A DNA stretch of 64,000 bases from Polyporus tsugae (taxonomy: Eukaryota > Basidiomycota > Agaricomycetes > Polyporales > Polyporaceae), in assembly GCA_024305745.1 (NCBI GenBank), contig JAHRBS010000008.1, positions 868,001 to 932,000 of the forward strand. The letters are read 5' to 3'. A model generated the notes under the pieces. It had not been told where the DNA came from. It saw only the letters and a list, made by a program, of their open reading frames with translations, and did not search any database. Of the stretch, positions 45,325 to 57,586 are shown piece after piece; the first letter of the stretch is position 1, and the number at the start of each line of letters is the position of its first letter. A program made the translations under genes and the position numbers.

Positions 45325-46410
45325 TTATTTCACATGTTTCAGATCCAACTTGAAGTGGGACCACTCCGCCAGCCTCGAAAGCCTCGTCTCTAACGCGCTC
45401 CTCATGATCAGTTCGACCTTCACCTCGTCCATAAGGATATCCTCATGCGTTGTGTACAACCCAAATTCGACGTGCTCAAGCGCAGGAAACCCGCGTAGAG
45501 CATCCTCCACTGACTCCCACACTTCCCTATTCCGATGTGCTTCTTCGGCCAGGTCCCGCTACGGTTCCTCGTCCTGGCATTCGCGATCGTCGTCTCGCGC
45601 GACAAGCATGAACAGGTCAAGTATCCATTCCCCCAGTGGCCGCATCTCAAGACGAACGGAAGTGAGCCCAGGGAACGCGTTGCGGTGTTCAAGGAGAATC
45701 TGAGTGCACGCGCGGAGCGTGCAGTGGGTATCCTCGGGCGCGGGGTGCGAATAAGACATGCGCGTCGGATCGTAAAACTGACATTGGATGCAGAGCATGA
45801 GCGAGCGGAGCAGGTCGCGAGGGATATTGCATGCAACTCTGTGGAAGATACAGCGTGAATGGTAGACCCGGAGGCGTTCGCGAATGACGACGCTTACGGT
45901 CGGGGCCGTCTAAGACGTCTGAACCCAGGCGCAGCTCGACCGATGTCGGGCAACGTCGGGCCAGCGATGCGTGCAAACTCAAAGCCAGAGAGCGGAGGGA
46001 GGTCGTCGTAATACGATGCATCTAGAGTTATGCGCATGAGGTGCCCGTTCTTGACTGATGGTGAGGGAGAGAGGAGGACGTAGATCGTGTTGACGGCAAC
46101 GGTGTCAGCCATGGTGTTGACGGCCAAAGATCGAACTATGGGAGGTGAATAGGCTGGAGAGAATGCGGGTGAGGTATCTGGCCCCCATCTCCCCCAGTGG
46201 ATCACGGTGAGTGAGTGGATGCTTGAGAACGTGCATATAAGGCTGAGTAAGTGGTGTGAATTGTAGGCCTGGTAGGTGTTTTCGGCTGGATGAACTCAAC
46301 CATTGTAGGCAGACAAGAGAGCAGGATGCCAGCATGGGTCTTTCGGCGAACTCGAGATGGTCGATCATGATGCCATGCATCGCGGACTTAACGGATCCCA
46401 CGTGGCACAT
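45325..46410 (-). pseudogene. F-box gene remnant, internally deleted and with a nonsense codon
   Basis: Compared with the intact gene at 49117, the N-terminal F-box piece (MLASCSLVCLQWLSSSSRKH) jumps directly to sequence equivalent to the second half of exon 1 (YMHVLKHPLTH reads out of frame there, while MIHWGRWGPD is in frame). About 450 bp of the middle are therefore missing. Further on, an in-frame TAG follows DDRECQDEEP (near 45555), after which the same frame continues with RDLAEEAHRNREVWESVEDA, matching the relatives. The C terminus is at 45325. Three defects make a functional product very unlikely. Confidence 0.82.
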
Positions 46411-46558
46411 ATTCCCTTTGGCGCATAGTATTAGTATGTATGTTGACCACCACCTCGACCTTCAGCTTCAACGTTCAACCTCGAGATGCTCTTGTATGCA
46501 TACACCTCCTTCTACGATATCCACTGCGCAATTGTGAACACCTATCTGGCATTCTATG
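46392..46558 (+). repeat. Segmental duplicate upstream of epoxide hydrolase 2 (matches 42851-42993)
   Basis: See 42851-42993. Here the duplicate directly abuts the truncated 5' end of the F-box remnant, which suggests a rearrangement breakpoint near 46390. Confidence 0.85.
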
Positions 46559-47069
46559 GACCATTTGATACGCCTGAGATAGCCTTTAGTGGGTACAAAA
46601 CTCGTAAGTACTAGTCCCACCTCATGTTCTCCGCATTGACACGTACTCCCGACACAGTGACACTTTTAGTATTCTCCACAAGTAGGTGTGGTGATACTTC
46701 TCGGGGACGGCCCCGGCTACTGTCGTTGCCGGAAGTGCGGCTGATCTCGAAGACACTGGGATTTGACGTACACCCTTATGTCGCCGGCCACATAGTCCCG
46801 ACCGTCTGGATTTCTCAGGAAACGGGGAGACCCACAAGTCCATGGTGACGCGTACTTACCTCCGGATGCGTTTCGTTCAAAATGTCCGTGAGACCGACGC
46901 CTACGTATGTACTGACATCATTTCGGCCGCCGAGAGCAGCGCTGACTAAAGGCGTTAACCCGCCCCGCCCATCTTCGCGATCCTCGGCTTCTCTATAAAT
47001 CAGCATCCCGCGCCGGCGAACCTTCACATCACTTCGCCTCTTTCATAACCTCCCCTCCCAAACATCACC
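46559..47069. other. 5' flank of epoxide hydrolase 2
   Basis: Promoter region without other features. A TATA-like TCTATAAATC lies at about 46993, some 77 bp before the ATG. Confidence 0.4.
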
Positions 47070-48733
47070 ATGTCGGACGGTACGAACACCTCTGAAAAGC
47101 CCTTCAAGCTCACAGTCCCGGACGCGGACATCGAGCTCCTCCAGACGAAGCTCGGACTGGTCCGTTTTCCCGACGAGCTGGACGGCGCAGGCTGGGACTA
47201 TGGCGCGCCCTTGGCTGACGTGAAGAGGCTGGCCGCGCATTGGAAGAGCGGCTTCGACTGGAGGAAGGCCGAGGCCGAGATCAACAAGCTCCCGATGTTC
47301 ACGCGTGACATCGAGGTGGACGGGTTCGGGACGCTGAACGTGCACTACGTGCATCAAGTGAGCGAAGTCAAGGGCGCGATCCCGCTGTTGTTCGTGCACG
47401 GATGTGAGTGATAGTCCGGCTGTGGTGGATGTCGGTTCACACGACACATTTCTTCGACTTGCAGGGCCCGGCCACTTTCTCGAAGTGAGGAAGGTGCTTC
47501 CTCTCTTGACGGCGGGGGGAACGGATCACCCCAGTTTCCATGTCGTCGCGCCGAGCTTGCCTGGTTTTGGCTTCTCGGAGGCACCAAATAAGCCGGGGTT
47601 CAAGGGACGCCAGTACGCCGAGGTACGTCACGTTATGTCTTTTCATTGTGTGGGCACCTTCCTGAGAGTTTTCCGCGCATTTAGTTACTTAACAAGCTCA
47701 TGTTGTCTCTCGGATACAACGAATATGGTACGTTCTAGCTGTAGATATGGTTATATGCGCCTTATTCACCGTTTCCGTCGCATACAGTCTACCAAGGCGG
47801 TGATTGGGGACACATTGTAAGCAGTAATCTCTCCTTCGGCACCAAGGTGCGACGCTGATCGCTCTGTGGTAGCTCGGAGCGCATGTAGTGTTCCACCACG
47901 GACATCAACACGTCAAGGCATGGCACACGAATATGCCCGTGTACGTGCACGCCCACCCGCTCACCGAAGAGTAGCTAGACTTACATTCAACCTCTGTCTA
48001 GCTCCAGCCCACCGACATTGACGCAGTTTCCCTTCCTCTATATCCGGTCAATGCTCTCCCTTGTCTTCGATAAAGCTGCTCAAAACAGGCTTTTGGTGAT
48101 GTCTCGAACACTGCCCAGCGGAATGGGCTACATGAGGCAGCAATCAACTCGTCCGCAAACCCTCGGATACGGGCTCTCCGACTCTCCGGTAGGGCTTCTG
48201 GGGTGGATCTACGAGAAGCTCGTGGCGTGGACCGACAAGTACCCCTGGACCGATGACGAAGGTGCGTTGTCTCGCTCCTGTCAGTCAGCAGCCATCGTTC
48301 TGACGAAACGTCACCACACCGGCAGTCCTCGAATGGGTCTCCATCTATTATTTCTCACGCGCCGGGCCAGCAGCGTCGATGAGGATATACTACGAGATGA
48401 GCGACGGAGGCGCCGCACAGATCGGCAGGAGTCCAGGCTGGACTTCCGTTCCGCTCGGCGTGTCATATTTCCCCGGCGAAATCGCCCGTCTCCCTAAACT
48501 GTACGCGTTGCTCCTCCGCTTTTGTCTCAGGCTCCGGACGGCAGTCTCACTCCTCGTTAACCAGGTGGTCGCACACGATTGGCAAGCTTGTGTTCGAGTC
48601 GGAGCACGATGCTGGAGGGCATTTCGCCGCGTTCGAGGTCCCGGCGAAGCTTGCGGGAGACCTTCGCAAGATGTACGGGAAAGGCGGACCTGCATATGAC
48701 GTTGTTCCCGGAAAGACTGGGTATAACGCGTAA
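47070..48733 (+). CDS. Epoxide hydrolase 2 (microsomal type, EHN domain)
   Basis: Same eight-exon layout as copy 1: exon 1 is 47070-47403, with the Trp of HGWPGHFLEV split by the intron; the stop is at 48731-48733. Motifs are intact: [25 protein letters not shown] (nucleophile Asp), [42 protein letters not shown], and [15 protein letters not shown] (catalytic His). Copy 1 is its closest relative. From the FPDELDGAG segment to the end of exon 1 the two copies are almost identical in DNA, while introns and 3' exons differ more. Function as in copy 1. Confidence 0.93.
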
Positions 48734-49116
48734 GATGTCTGACTGCCTCTGCGTTTCTTTTGAATGTTGGGATTGGGTTTGTCTTTCGCCATGATTGAAA
48801 CCGAGGCTGGTGCTATAGAACGATGGAGCGCCGCACCGTCGTGATGGTGAAAGTTATGTAAACCAAATTTTCGAGTTCTTGAGTGAGGATACATGTAGGA
48901 CAGCGAGAACCAAAGCAGTCATAAGGCCTGAGAGAAGATCCAGTTGCATACTAAGCATGCAGCCGTTTCCTTTCCCATAATCGAGGCGGAAAACAGTATA
49001 CTTATGTACAGACGCGCCCATCAGTGATTCTATTCGCGCTCCCTTAACTTCCAATTCATATCTCCGAGTCGTGGCCTATGCAAAACGAACATGTATTCTC
49101 GAGGCTAAGATGCACC
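48734..49116. other. Convergent intergenic region, duplicate of about 45055-45240
   Basis: Contains the second copy of the 180-bp segment described at 44962-45324. Nothing else is seen. Confidence 0.7.
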
Positions 49117-50567
49117 TCAACGAGCACGATACCGAGACTCGGATGTTTCAAACACAAGTTGTACAGCCCCGCTCCCCCAGAGCATCGGGAGCCTCATCTC
49201 TAACGCGCTCCTTAAGTCGACCTTCCCCTCCTCCGTGATGCGCTCCTCAGGTCTTTTGTACAACACAAATTCCACGAGCTTAAGCGTAGAAAATTCGCAT
49301 AGAACATCCTCTAGTGACTCCCACACTCTCCTGTTTTTCTGCGCTTCTTCGGCTGGCCCCGGGGTTTGCTCCATGCCCGCGTCTGGTTCGCCATCGTAAT
49401 CTATCGCGGCCAACATGAATCCTTTGAGCAGCCAATGGCTCACAGGCTGTATTTCGAGGCGAACTGAAGCGAGCCCAGGGAAGGTGGTACGGCGTTCGCG
49501 GAGGATTTGAGTGTATGCATTGAGCGTCCAGCGGGGATCATCCGCGAGCGAAGGAGCCATGAACATGGAGTCATGAAGGTCACGTTGAATGCAGAGTACG
49601 AGGGAGCGGAGCGCGGTGCAGGTTGCGAGAGGTATGGCACGCAACACTGTGAGACATGCGGTGTGAGTGTAAAACCTAGGGCAGTGGTTCATGAAGAACA
49701 ATGCTTACGGTCCCGGTGGCCCAAGACGTCTGGACGTATGCGCAGTTCGACCTCGCGCAACATGGGGCCTGCGATCCCCACGAAGTCGGAGAACACGGGG
49801 AGCTGGTCGTGTCCCGTCGCATCGAGGGATACGCGCGTGAGATGTCCATTTGAGGCCGGTGGCGAATTGGCGAGGAGGGTGTAGACGGCGCGAACGGCAA
49901 AGATGTCGCCCATGTCTTTGACGGCTAGAGATCGAACTGTTGGAGGCGGAAAGGCGGCTGGAGAAAATGTGGGAAGAAGGTGTGGCCTCAATGTCCCCCA
50001 GCGGATCACCCTGAGTGAGCCGATGCTTGAGAACGTGCATATGAGGGCGAGTAAGTGGTGCGACTCGTGGGCGGGCCCTGAACACTCAGACGCGATCAAC
50101 TCGTCGAGTTCGAAACGAGGATGTTCGCATTGTTCGGTGTCAGGGTCCTGCGAGAGGTCGTCTAGAATAAGCAGCTTCCTCAAACGTAACGATGCGAGCT
50201 GCGGTAGTCTGGACAGGACAGCGGATAGGAGGCTGACAGGGCAGGTGAGGGTGGACATTCCTAGGTCAAGGTTCCATGGGCAAAACCTTCCATCGAGTGT
50301 TATCTTCTTGACGTATGTTCCAATTGCCCACTCGGGGTCCGGTTTTCCAGACTCCTGGAGAGTATGGAGGAAGTCTGATATACGATCAGGACATAGGACC
50401 TTGTGGGGCGTGACCTTGACGGTGTGAAATAGATATCTGCGGCTGGGTGGAAGCCATCGTGAACAGACAAGGGAGCAGGATGCGAGAGTGGGCTGGTCGT
50501 CGAATAAATAATCGATGATGATGAACCCAACGTCTGGAGGCAGCGGCCAGTCGGTACGGCAGTTCAT
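49117..50567 (-). CDS. F-box protein (intact reference member of the array)
   Basis: Exons 49709-50567 and 49117-49646 give 462 aa. The F-box is WPLPPDVGFIIIDYL then PTLASCSLVCSRWLPPSRRY, near residues 7-45. Leucine-rich segments follow (LSRLPQLASLRLRKLLILD, TVRSLAVKDMGD, CTALRSLVLCI, TLKLVEFVLY). The single intron (donor GTAAGC, phase 1) sits in the same place in the copies at 54248 and 57587. The likely role is substrate recognition in an SCF ubiquitin ligase, inferred from the F-box. An in-frame GTG at 50582 precedes the ATG at 50567 used here. No defects were found, so this copy serves to judge damage in the others. Confidence 0.88.
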
Positions 50568-52142
50568 CTTCGGCCACGTCACTCGAGTAAGCGAGGCTTA
50601 AACCTGATATACGAATCCCTGAAGCAGTCGATATGAACAAGACTCAAAAGCACGTACTATTTCTTCTGCGGCTAGCAAAGGTTTGGTATTGACGTGTGGC
50701 TTGGAACACGGAGGTATGCGGGACCTGTACACAGCGCTGATCAGATATTTTGATATACTCGAGGATTTTGAGCTGAGAGATGAGTAGGGGTGCTCAAATA
50801 TTGTGCCCACTGGCCACTGGCCGCGTTCAGAGGCAATTGATGGCTATTGATGCGCTAGCCGAGACTCCCGGACACGGTAAGCGACCGTCCTCAGATCCTG
50901 CAGTCGTTTCATTCGAACACGTCCGCCGCGCCCTAGACAGCGCCTAAAAATGCGATTTTTAAGTATGTTAAGGGCGAGAGCGTTGTGCATCGTTCGATAC
51001 CAATGTCGGCTTGTCTTGCGCCAGAGGAGAAACGAGCCGTGTTCGAATGTGTTCAAGGACACATTCCGTCGGCTAATCTCGGCTAGCGCATCAGTGGCCA
51101 TCAATTGCCTCTGAACGCGGCCAGTGGCCAGTGGGCACAATATTTGAGCACCCCTAGTTGTTTGGACATGATGTTCTACGCAAGACGCAAAGGGCGCGTA
51201 CTTTGTCTGCTGGAGTTAACTGAAGCCGACTTGGGGTTTAATTTGACACATGGAAGGAGATGCAACCCCGGGCCTGCCAGTACGACCCTGGTCTGATCAC
51301 ACAGGGTGGTAAGCCCTAGATGGCCAAGATAATGGATTTTCTCCTACCTTTTGAGGTGTTAGAGGAGGGTCCAAGCTTTTACTACTAATTTGAGGAAGAA
51401 AGTCGTCGTGAAGGCTCGGGAACCGCGGGGTAGGGTGAATCCCAAACAGGCGCCAAGTCCCACGTGGCACTGGCGCTTGTGAAACGTTACCGCGACTGTG
51501 ATCGGAGTCATGCCACATTCAAGTTCAGGATCATGAACCAACGGTTGCTTCCAACCTCCACCGTCTGGTATAATCTTATGTGTTCTTTCGCATTTCTTTC
51601 TCCGGTGTTCTTTTTGCCATTGCGGATAGTGCTCGGCACTCTGTCTGCTCTCCGAAAATTTACGGTCGGGTATATATTAATGTCGTGAGTTGACATGTTC
51701 CGTGATTCGGAACGACTTGCACTGACTCGCATTCACTCCTAGCAGCTTCTATATGCTTCAGAACCACGAAGATGTCGCAGGATACCCAGGCAGAACCCAG
51801 CACTCGAGTAGTCGGCTAGCCATCAAGGTTTCCTCGATCATGTATGACTGGGAGCCTGATTAACTTGGAAAATGCCAAGCACTGACTCGCATTCTATCCG
51901 GCTGAGTGCGGTTTGGGCGGACGGTTTGTGGCACTTCCAACGACGGTTATAGGAGCATGTGAGGTATGTTACTGGCAACGGCTGGATGAATGGAAGTGCA
52001 AGCCTGACGGCAGCAGCTGACCAAAGGGCCTTCATTCAAGTCTCCCAGCCCTCTCGAGTCTCAATCCCCACACTCTCTATTACATAGATCCGCACCCCGA
52101 ACACACCTCCCGTTTCCCTCACTCACTTCCGCTACCTCATCC
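50568..52142. other. Intergenic region containing a MITE
   Basis: Divergent 5' flanks of an F-box gene (-) and epoxide hydrolase 3 (+). Besides the MITE at 50785-51156 I see no gene or repeat; open frames are short. Confidence 0.5.
50785..51156. mobile_element. MITE, 372 bp, with 82-bp terminal inverted repeats
   Basis: The first 60 bp (from TAGGGGTGCTCAAATATTGT to AATTGATGGC) are identical to the reverse complement of the last 60 bp. The next 22 bp match at 19 positions. The centre (about 210 bp) has no transposase frame. Ends read TAGGGG...CCCCTA. A TA target duplication is compatible if the terminal TA is host DNA; 8 bp of outer flank on the two sides do not match. The near-perfect arms imply recent activity. 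The TIR start resembles hAT-type ends, but the family is not settled. Confidence 0.9.
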
Positions 52143-53790
52143 ATGTCGAACACCGCGAACACAGGAAAGCCCTTCAAACTTGCAGTTCCGAATGCGGAGA
52201 TCGGCCTCCTCCAGAAGATGCTAGACCTTGCTCGCTTCCCCGACGAGCTTGACGGCGCAGGTTGGGACTATGGCGTGCCCTTGGCTGACGTGAAGAGGCT
52301 GGCCGCGTATTGGAAGAGTGGCTTCGACTGGAGGAAGGCCGAGGCCGAGATCAACAAGCTCCCGATGTTCACGCGTGACATCGAGGTGGACGGGTTCGGG
52401 ACGCTGAACGTGCACTACGTGCATCAGGTGAGCGAAGTCAAGGGCGCGATCCCGCTGTTGTTCGTCCACGGATGTGAGTGGCAGTTCAGTTGTGATGGAT
52501 GTCGGCTAACATGGCTCATTACCCTAGGGCCCGGTCACTTTCTCGAAGTGAGGAAGCTGCTTCCTCTCTTGACGGCGGGAGGCAAGGATCATCCTAATTT
52601 CCATGTTATCGCGCCGAGCCTTCCCGGGTTTGGCTTCTCGGATGCACCGAACAAGCCGGGGTTCAAGGGACCCCAGTACGCGGAGGTACGTTACGTAGTT
52701 TTCAGGGTGTGGGTACCTTCCTGAGAGTTTCATGCACATACAGTTCCTCAACAAACTCATGTTGTCTCTGGGATACAACGAATATGGTGCGTTCTAGCTG
52801 TTACAGTAGATATGGCTACATACGCCTTATTCACCGTTTCCGTCTCGCACAGTCTACCAAGGCGGTGATTGGGGACACATTGTAAGCAGTATCGTCTCCT
52901 CCAGCTCTTGGCGGCGTTGTTCTCACCACTCTGAGTAGCTCGGAACACATACAGTATACCATTACGGACACAAGCACGTCAAAGCGTGGCACACGAACAT
53001 GCCATTGTACGCTCGCCCGGTTTACTTCGAGAATCTAGATGAGCTTATTGCCAATGGCCACGCAGTTCCAATCCACCGGCGTTTACCAGATTCCCTCTCA
53101 TGTACACAAGAACCCTCCTCACTCTGCTGTTTGACAAGGCGGCCCAGCTGAGGTTGGCTGCGACGTCACAATGGATGGTCAGCGGGCGGGGTTATCTGGT
53201 GCAGCAAGCCACACGTCCACAAACACTCGGGTACGGACTCTCCGCCTCTCCGGTAGGACTGCTCGGATGGATATATGAGAAGCTCGTGGCATGGACCGAC
53301 AAGTACCCCTGGACCGACGACGAAGGTACGTGGTCTCGCTTTTATCAGTTATAGGCTGTCCCTCTGACGAGACGCGACCACACTCGTGGCAGTCCTCGAG
53401 TGGATCTCCGTATATTGGTTCTCGCGGGCCGGCCCAGCGGCGTCAATGGGGATATACTACGAGATGACCGATGGAGGCGCACACGCGCTCCCCTTGCTTC
53501 GAGGTTGGACGTCCGTCCCGGTCGGCGTGTCATACTTCCCCGCTGAAATCGTTCACCTCCCAAAACTGTACGCGTTCAGCTTCTCAGTTTCAGGGACGCA
53601 CTCTCACTCTGCGTCGACTAGGTGGTCGCATATGCTTGGCAAGCTCGTGTTCGAGTCCGAGCACGACGCAGGAGGCCATTTCGCCGCGTTCGAGGTCCCC
53701 GAGAAGCTTGCGGGAGACCTTCGCAAGATGTATGGGAGAGGTGGACCTGCGCACGGTGTCGTTCCCGGGAAGATTGGGTATGACGCATGA
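52143..53790 (+). CDS. Epoxide hydrolase 3 (microsomal type, EHN domain)
   Basis: Third copy with the same architecture: exons 52143-52473, 52528-52685, then from 52744, and so on to the stop at 53788-53790. Motifs are intact: HGWPGHFLEV with Trp split by the intron, [79 protein letters not shown]. It is the most diverged copy: the exon after HTNMP uses donor GTACGC and acceptor at about 53089, giving PLFPLMYTRTLL where the other copies read [12 protein letters not shown]. Exon 1 still shares the highly conserved block with copies 1 and 2. Confidence 0.92.
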
Positions 53791-54247
53791 CGTCTGGTGC
53801 TACATCCACGAGTCTCTCGAACCAACGTTGGGTTATACTATCGTGAAAATTGAAGTCGTGGAAGGGCGGTAAACATGAGTTCGCGCGTGTCTAAACCCAC
53901 TGAGTTGAATACCACGACGAGCGACACTAATGCATGGGCATCATAAGCAGCGATGGTAAAGGTTTACGAGTGAATCGAACTGTAAGGCCCGTCATAGCCA
54001 TCAATGTAGCCTTCTGGTCCAGTATACCCTTTTCCCTACCATTGCACGTGCCTGACGTCGCAGAAATCGGTTCCCCGCTTGACTCTAATCCTTGCTGGTC
54101 CCTGCTCCCCTTGACGGTTCTGTTGTACGTTGGACAACCTATAACCTGATTATTCGTGCTGCCTCAAGCTCCAGCTGACAACACGCCCCTTTACACAGGA
54201 TGACCAACATAGCATTCTGTAGACCGAGATGCACTTCAACAAACCCG
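53791..54247. other. Convergent intergenic region
   Basis: 3' flanks of epoxide hydrolase 3 and an F-box remnant. No features seen. Confidence 0.4.
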
Positions 54248-55215
54248 CTACTCAGCTATTTCATTTTCGAACATAACTTGTGCAGCCCCGCTCCGCCATA
54301 GCGTCGGTAGCCTCCTCTCTAACGTGTTCCTCAACTCGACCTTCGCCTCCTCCGTCAGGGTCTCGTCGAGCTCCGACCTTTCGTACAACAAAAATGTTGC
54401 ATGCTCAAGCAAGGGAAACTGGTGCAGAGCATCCTCCAGCGACGCCCATACTTCTCTGTTTTGTTCCGCTTTTTCGGCCCGGAGACCTTGCACCGTGTGC
54501 CCGCCCCATTCGCGAACGTATCTCCCGCGACGCGCACGAACGCGGTAAGCATCCGACGGCCCGCAGGTCGCATCTCGAGGCGAACGGCCGCGAGCCGAGG
54601 AAAGGCGCCGTGGTGCTCGTTGAACCAATTAGTGTACGCACCGAGCGTAGCGCGGATATGATCAGCATGTGAATCGCCCACAAGGGCTGGCGCGGAATCC
54701 TCAATCCCGCATTCCATGCAGAGCACGAGCGAAGGGAGCGCGGTGCAGGTTCCCATAAATACTTCGTCCAACACTGTGAAATATGGCGTGAGCGGTCAAC
54801 CTGGGGCTGGTCGCAAAGGTCGATAAGTACTTACGCTCGGAGGGATGCAAAACCTCTGCAAGTGCATGCAACTCGATCTCGCGGAATGTCGCGCCGGGGA
54901 TCCTCGTGAAGTCGGAGAATGTTACGAGCTCCGCCTCGGTCACCGCGTAGAAGGATATGCGCGTGAGATGCCCATTTGTGACTGATGAGGAGTCGGCGAG
55001 GAGGGGGTAGATCACACGCAGGGCCATAACGTCGAAAATTGTTTCGAGGGTGAGGGAATGAATTATGGGCGGCGAAAAGGTTGGCTGAGGGAAATTGGGC
55101 GGAGGAATAAGCCTAAATGCCCACCAGCCGATCACGGTGAGCGAGCGGATGTTTGAGAACATGCATATGAGGGCGAGCAAATGATGCGGATTGTGGGCGT
55201 CTGCTGTGCACCGAC
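54248..55215 (-). pseudogene. F-box gene remnant, 5'-truncated and frameshifted
   Basis: Similarity to the copies at 49117 and 57587 starts abruptly near 55212 with CTADAHNPHHLLALI, which corresponds to the middle of exon 1. The F-box and the first 170 or so residues are absent. The intron (donor GTAAGT at about 54834) is kept. In exon 2 the frame shifts at FVRVAGDTF: the continuation REWGGHTVQG...EVWASLEDAL lies in another frame, while relatives read straight through. The remnant ends at 54248. It is the array's second dead F-box copy. Confidence 0.82.
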
Positions 55216-57586
55216 GAGGACTGCTACACGTCTATTGTTGACATTGGTGACAACTCGGAATCACGGTTTCTCGCGCCCTTCACAGTTCTGGGGCTCGCTG
55301 CCTCTGAGCCGTGACGGCTTGGATCATAGTCACTGTTGGTATATCTCTACGCAAACCGCGGAGAGGAAAGCAGCGCGATTTAGCGTGAATAGCATGAACG
55401 TGGTGACGGTGGAGAGGTTAGCACACCTTGGACGCGACTCCGGTAACCTTCTGAGAGGTCGTGCTGCTGCAGCTTGTTCCGCTTGAAATTCTCCATCCTT
55501 CGCTTTACCCGGCCCGCCGTGCACAAAGAAACGCACGCGCCAACGACAGATGTTGTGAAGAGCGGACGCAACCGGGGGATGGAAGGGTAGTATGAAGTCT
55601 CACATGCGCTTTCGTCAATGCAGTCTCCTTCAGGCCTTCGCTCGACGCGGGTTTCTTCGGGGTGGGAAGGTCCCTCGGTCCAATGGGCTTGACCGGGTCG
55701 CTCGTGCGATGCGCGAGGTGTTGCTCCGGGTTCGAGCGCGGCCACTGCGCTTGCGCCATACAATATTCCCCTGCCACAGCCGACACGGAATCAGGACGAT
55801 GCGGACAGGGTGTGGGCCGTACCACAACGAGTGAAACAATGGACGGCCGTACGGACATGTCAGGACGGCGGCAGCTGAGGGGGATGCCTCTTTCTTCTCC
55901 TGGTAAGTATTTCCTTTGCGCGAACCAGAAGGGGCCGAGGCCCGTTGTGACGGCCGCCACGCCTACGACCGCCGACCAGGACCTACGAGAGCAGAAATGT
56001 CGGTCGAGTAGTTCATTATGCATTACGAGATACGCACCCTACCACTGGAGCGCAACATCTGTTGATATCCCTTCGACACATCGGACTCCGGCATGCTTGA
56101 TTGTTGCTAGAGGCTCGATATCGAACTCAACTTCAATTCGCCGTCGATGGTCACCGCGGCCAGTGAACCTGTGATCCTGGGATATATAGTGCCATCTCAT
56201 GATGATTGCGCGCGTAATGGCAGGCTGCAAGGGTGCGGAGGTTGGGGATATACGAGCTGAGAGGACATCGCTGTCCTGACAGACGTGAGTATTTGAACGT
56301 GACCAAGAGCTACGAGAGCGGCCGTACTCCACTGTATCGACGCTCGACCCTTTGGGTGCTGACAGTCGAAGTTCAACGATTACACTATATTTTGACAGCA
56401 CTGAGCGCAGAAGGCACCTTAGAGTATTTTGTTGACTCACCCGCTATTACAGGACCAGGGCGGTCTCCTTCGAGGTATGGTTTCCGGTCAATGCATGTAG
56501 ACGGAAAGAGCGAAGGGATGTGTTGAACTGGGAGAGGGCTTCGGAGCCATGAGTTCGCGGATCATCCGTCTGCGGTCGTGCCCCACATTCTGGCCCTTCT
56601 CCTGGCCACCGCAAAAAAAACATGAGAATTGAGGTGTCGAAGTTGATGGTGGCAGCATGCCCGCTTCGCGCCAGGGGGCGCACACAAGGTCTTGAGCTAG
56701 AGCAATCGCGGATGTGGGGAGGTGTGGGGCGCGGTTCGAGTCGTGGTATGCACGAGGGGTTGCTTTTAATTCAGAAAAGGGGACGCGAGCGTGTGGGTTA
56801 ACGGAGCATAGCGTGGCCGAGCTGAGAAGTTGTTGCCTCAGAGCGGCGCGTAACAAGTATATTGAGCACGGCACTCACGCGAGAAGTTTCGCAAACGAAC
56901 GCTGTCATGCCGATTCCAGCAGACTGCCCGCATGCATGTCGATGTCGTCAAGTTCGATTGAAGGGGGCTTCGTAGCCTAAATGTGGGAACAGTCAGGGAA
57001 ACTTGGCATCTTTAGCCATGGAGAGTGCTTGGATGACAAGGAAGGACACGCACACTGGGGCTGTGAGTCGCGGGCCCGAGAATGACTTGCTATTGCACGA
57101 AAGACTCTTGCCTACAATCCTATCCTTCGGAAGACATTGGAATGTCCTGGTACTGCCAGTATCAGCCGCATTCATCAGAAAATGCAGAGAGTGGCACTCA
57201 CGAGACCCATGGTGGAAGGTTTCGTGGAAGTTGTAAAAAGCAAAGAGAGCCGCGGCGTGCGATGGGAGTTAAAACCCGTGTGCACGACTGGTGGTGACTT
57301 GTCAGGGGTCTCCGTTGGAGGATGTCGTCACGACCAAGTCCTTTAGACGTCGGAGATAGAGGCGGGGGTGGGGGAGAGGATACATTGGCAGCTGCAGGGA
57401 GGGTTTACGCGACACCCGTGCAGCTTTGGGCTCAACCGGCAAACCCCGTACGCATACAACATCGACGCGCTAGCGCCCGTCTCCGAGGTGTTTACGGTGT
57501 GTTCGTATGTAACTCGCATCGCCTACAAATCATAGCATTCCTAGTAAAGCCAAAATGTACTTCAACGAGGACGATACTCGAACATT
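55216..57586. other. Region separating two F-box copies; possible insertion
   Basis: This replaces the missing 5' half of the F-box remnant. A minus-strand frame at 55505-56023 (172 codons) has one hydrophobic segment (VVGVAAVTTGLGPFWF) and a Pro-rich polar tail (DPVKPIGPRDLPTPKKP), and an ATG at about 56095 could begin a small single-helix protein. The exon joints remain ambiguous and I do not call it. From 56200 on I see no gene. An A-run (about 9 A) lies at 56612. Confidence 0.4.

Noticed and set aside
56725..56745. GGTTCGAGTC, resembling a tRNA B box
   Set aside because: No acceptor stem or A box fits around it.
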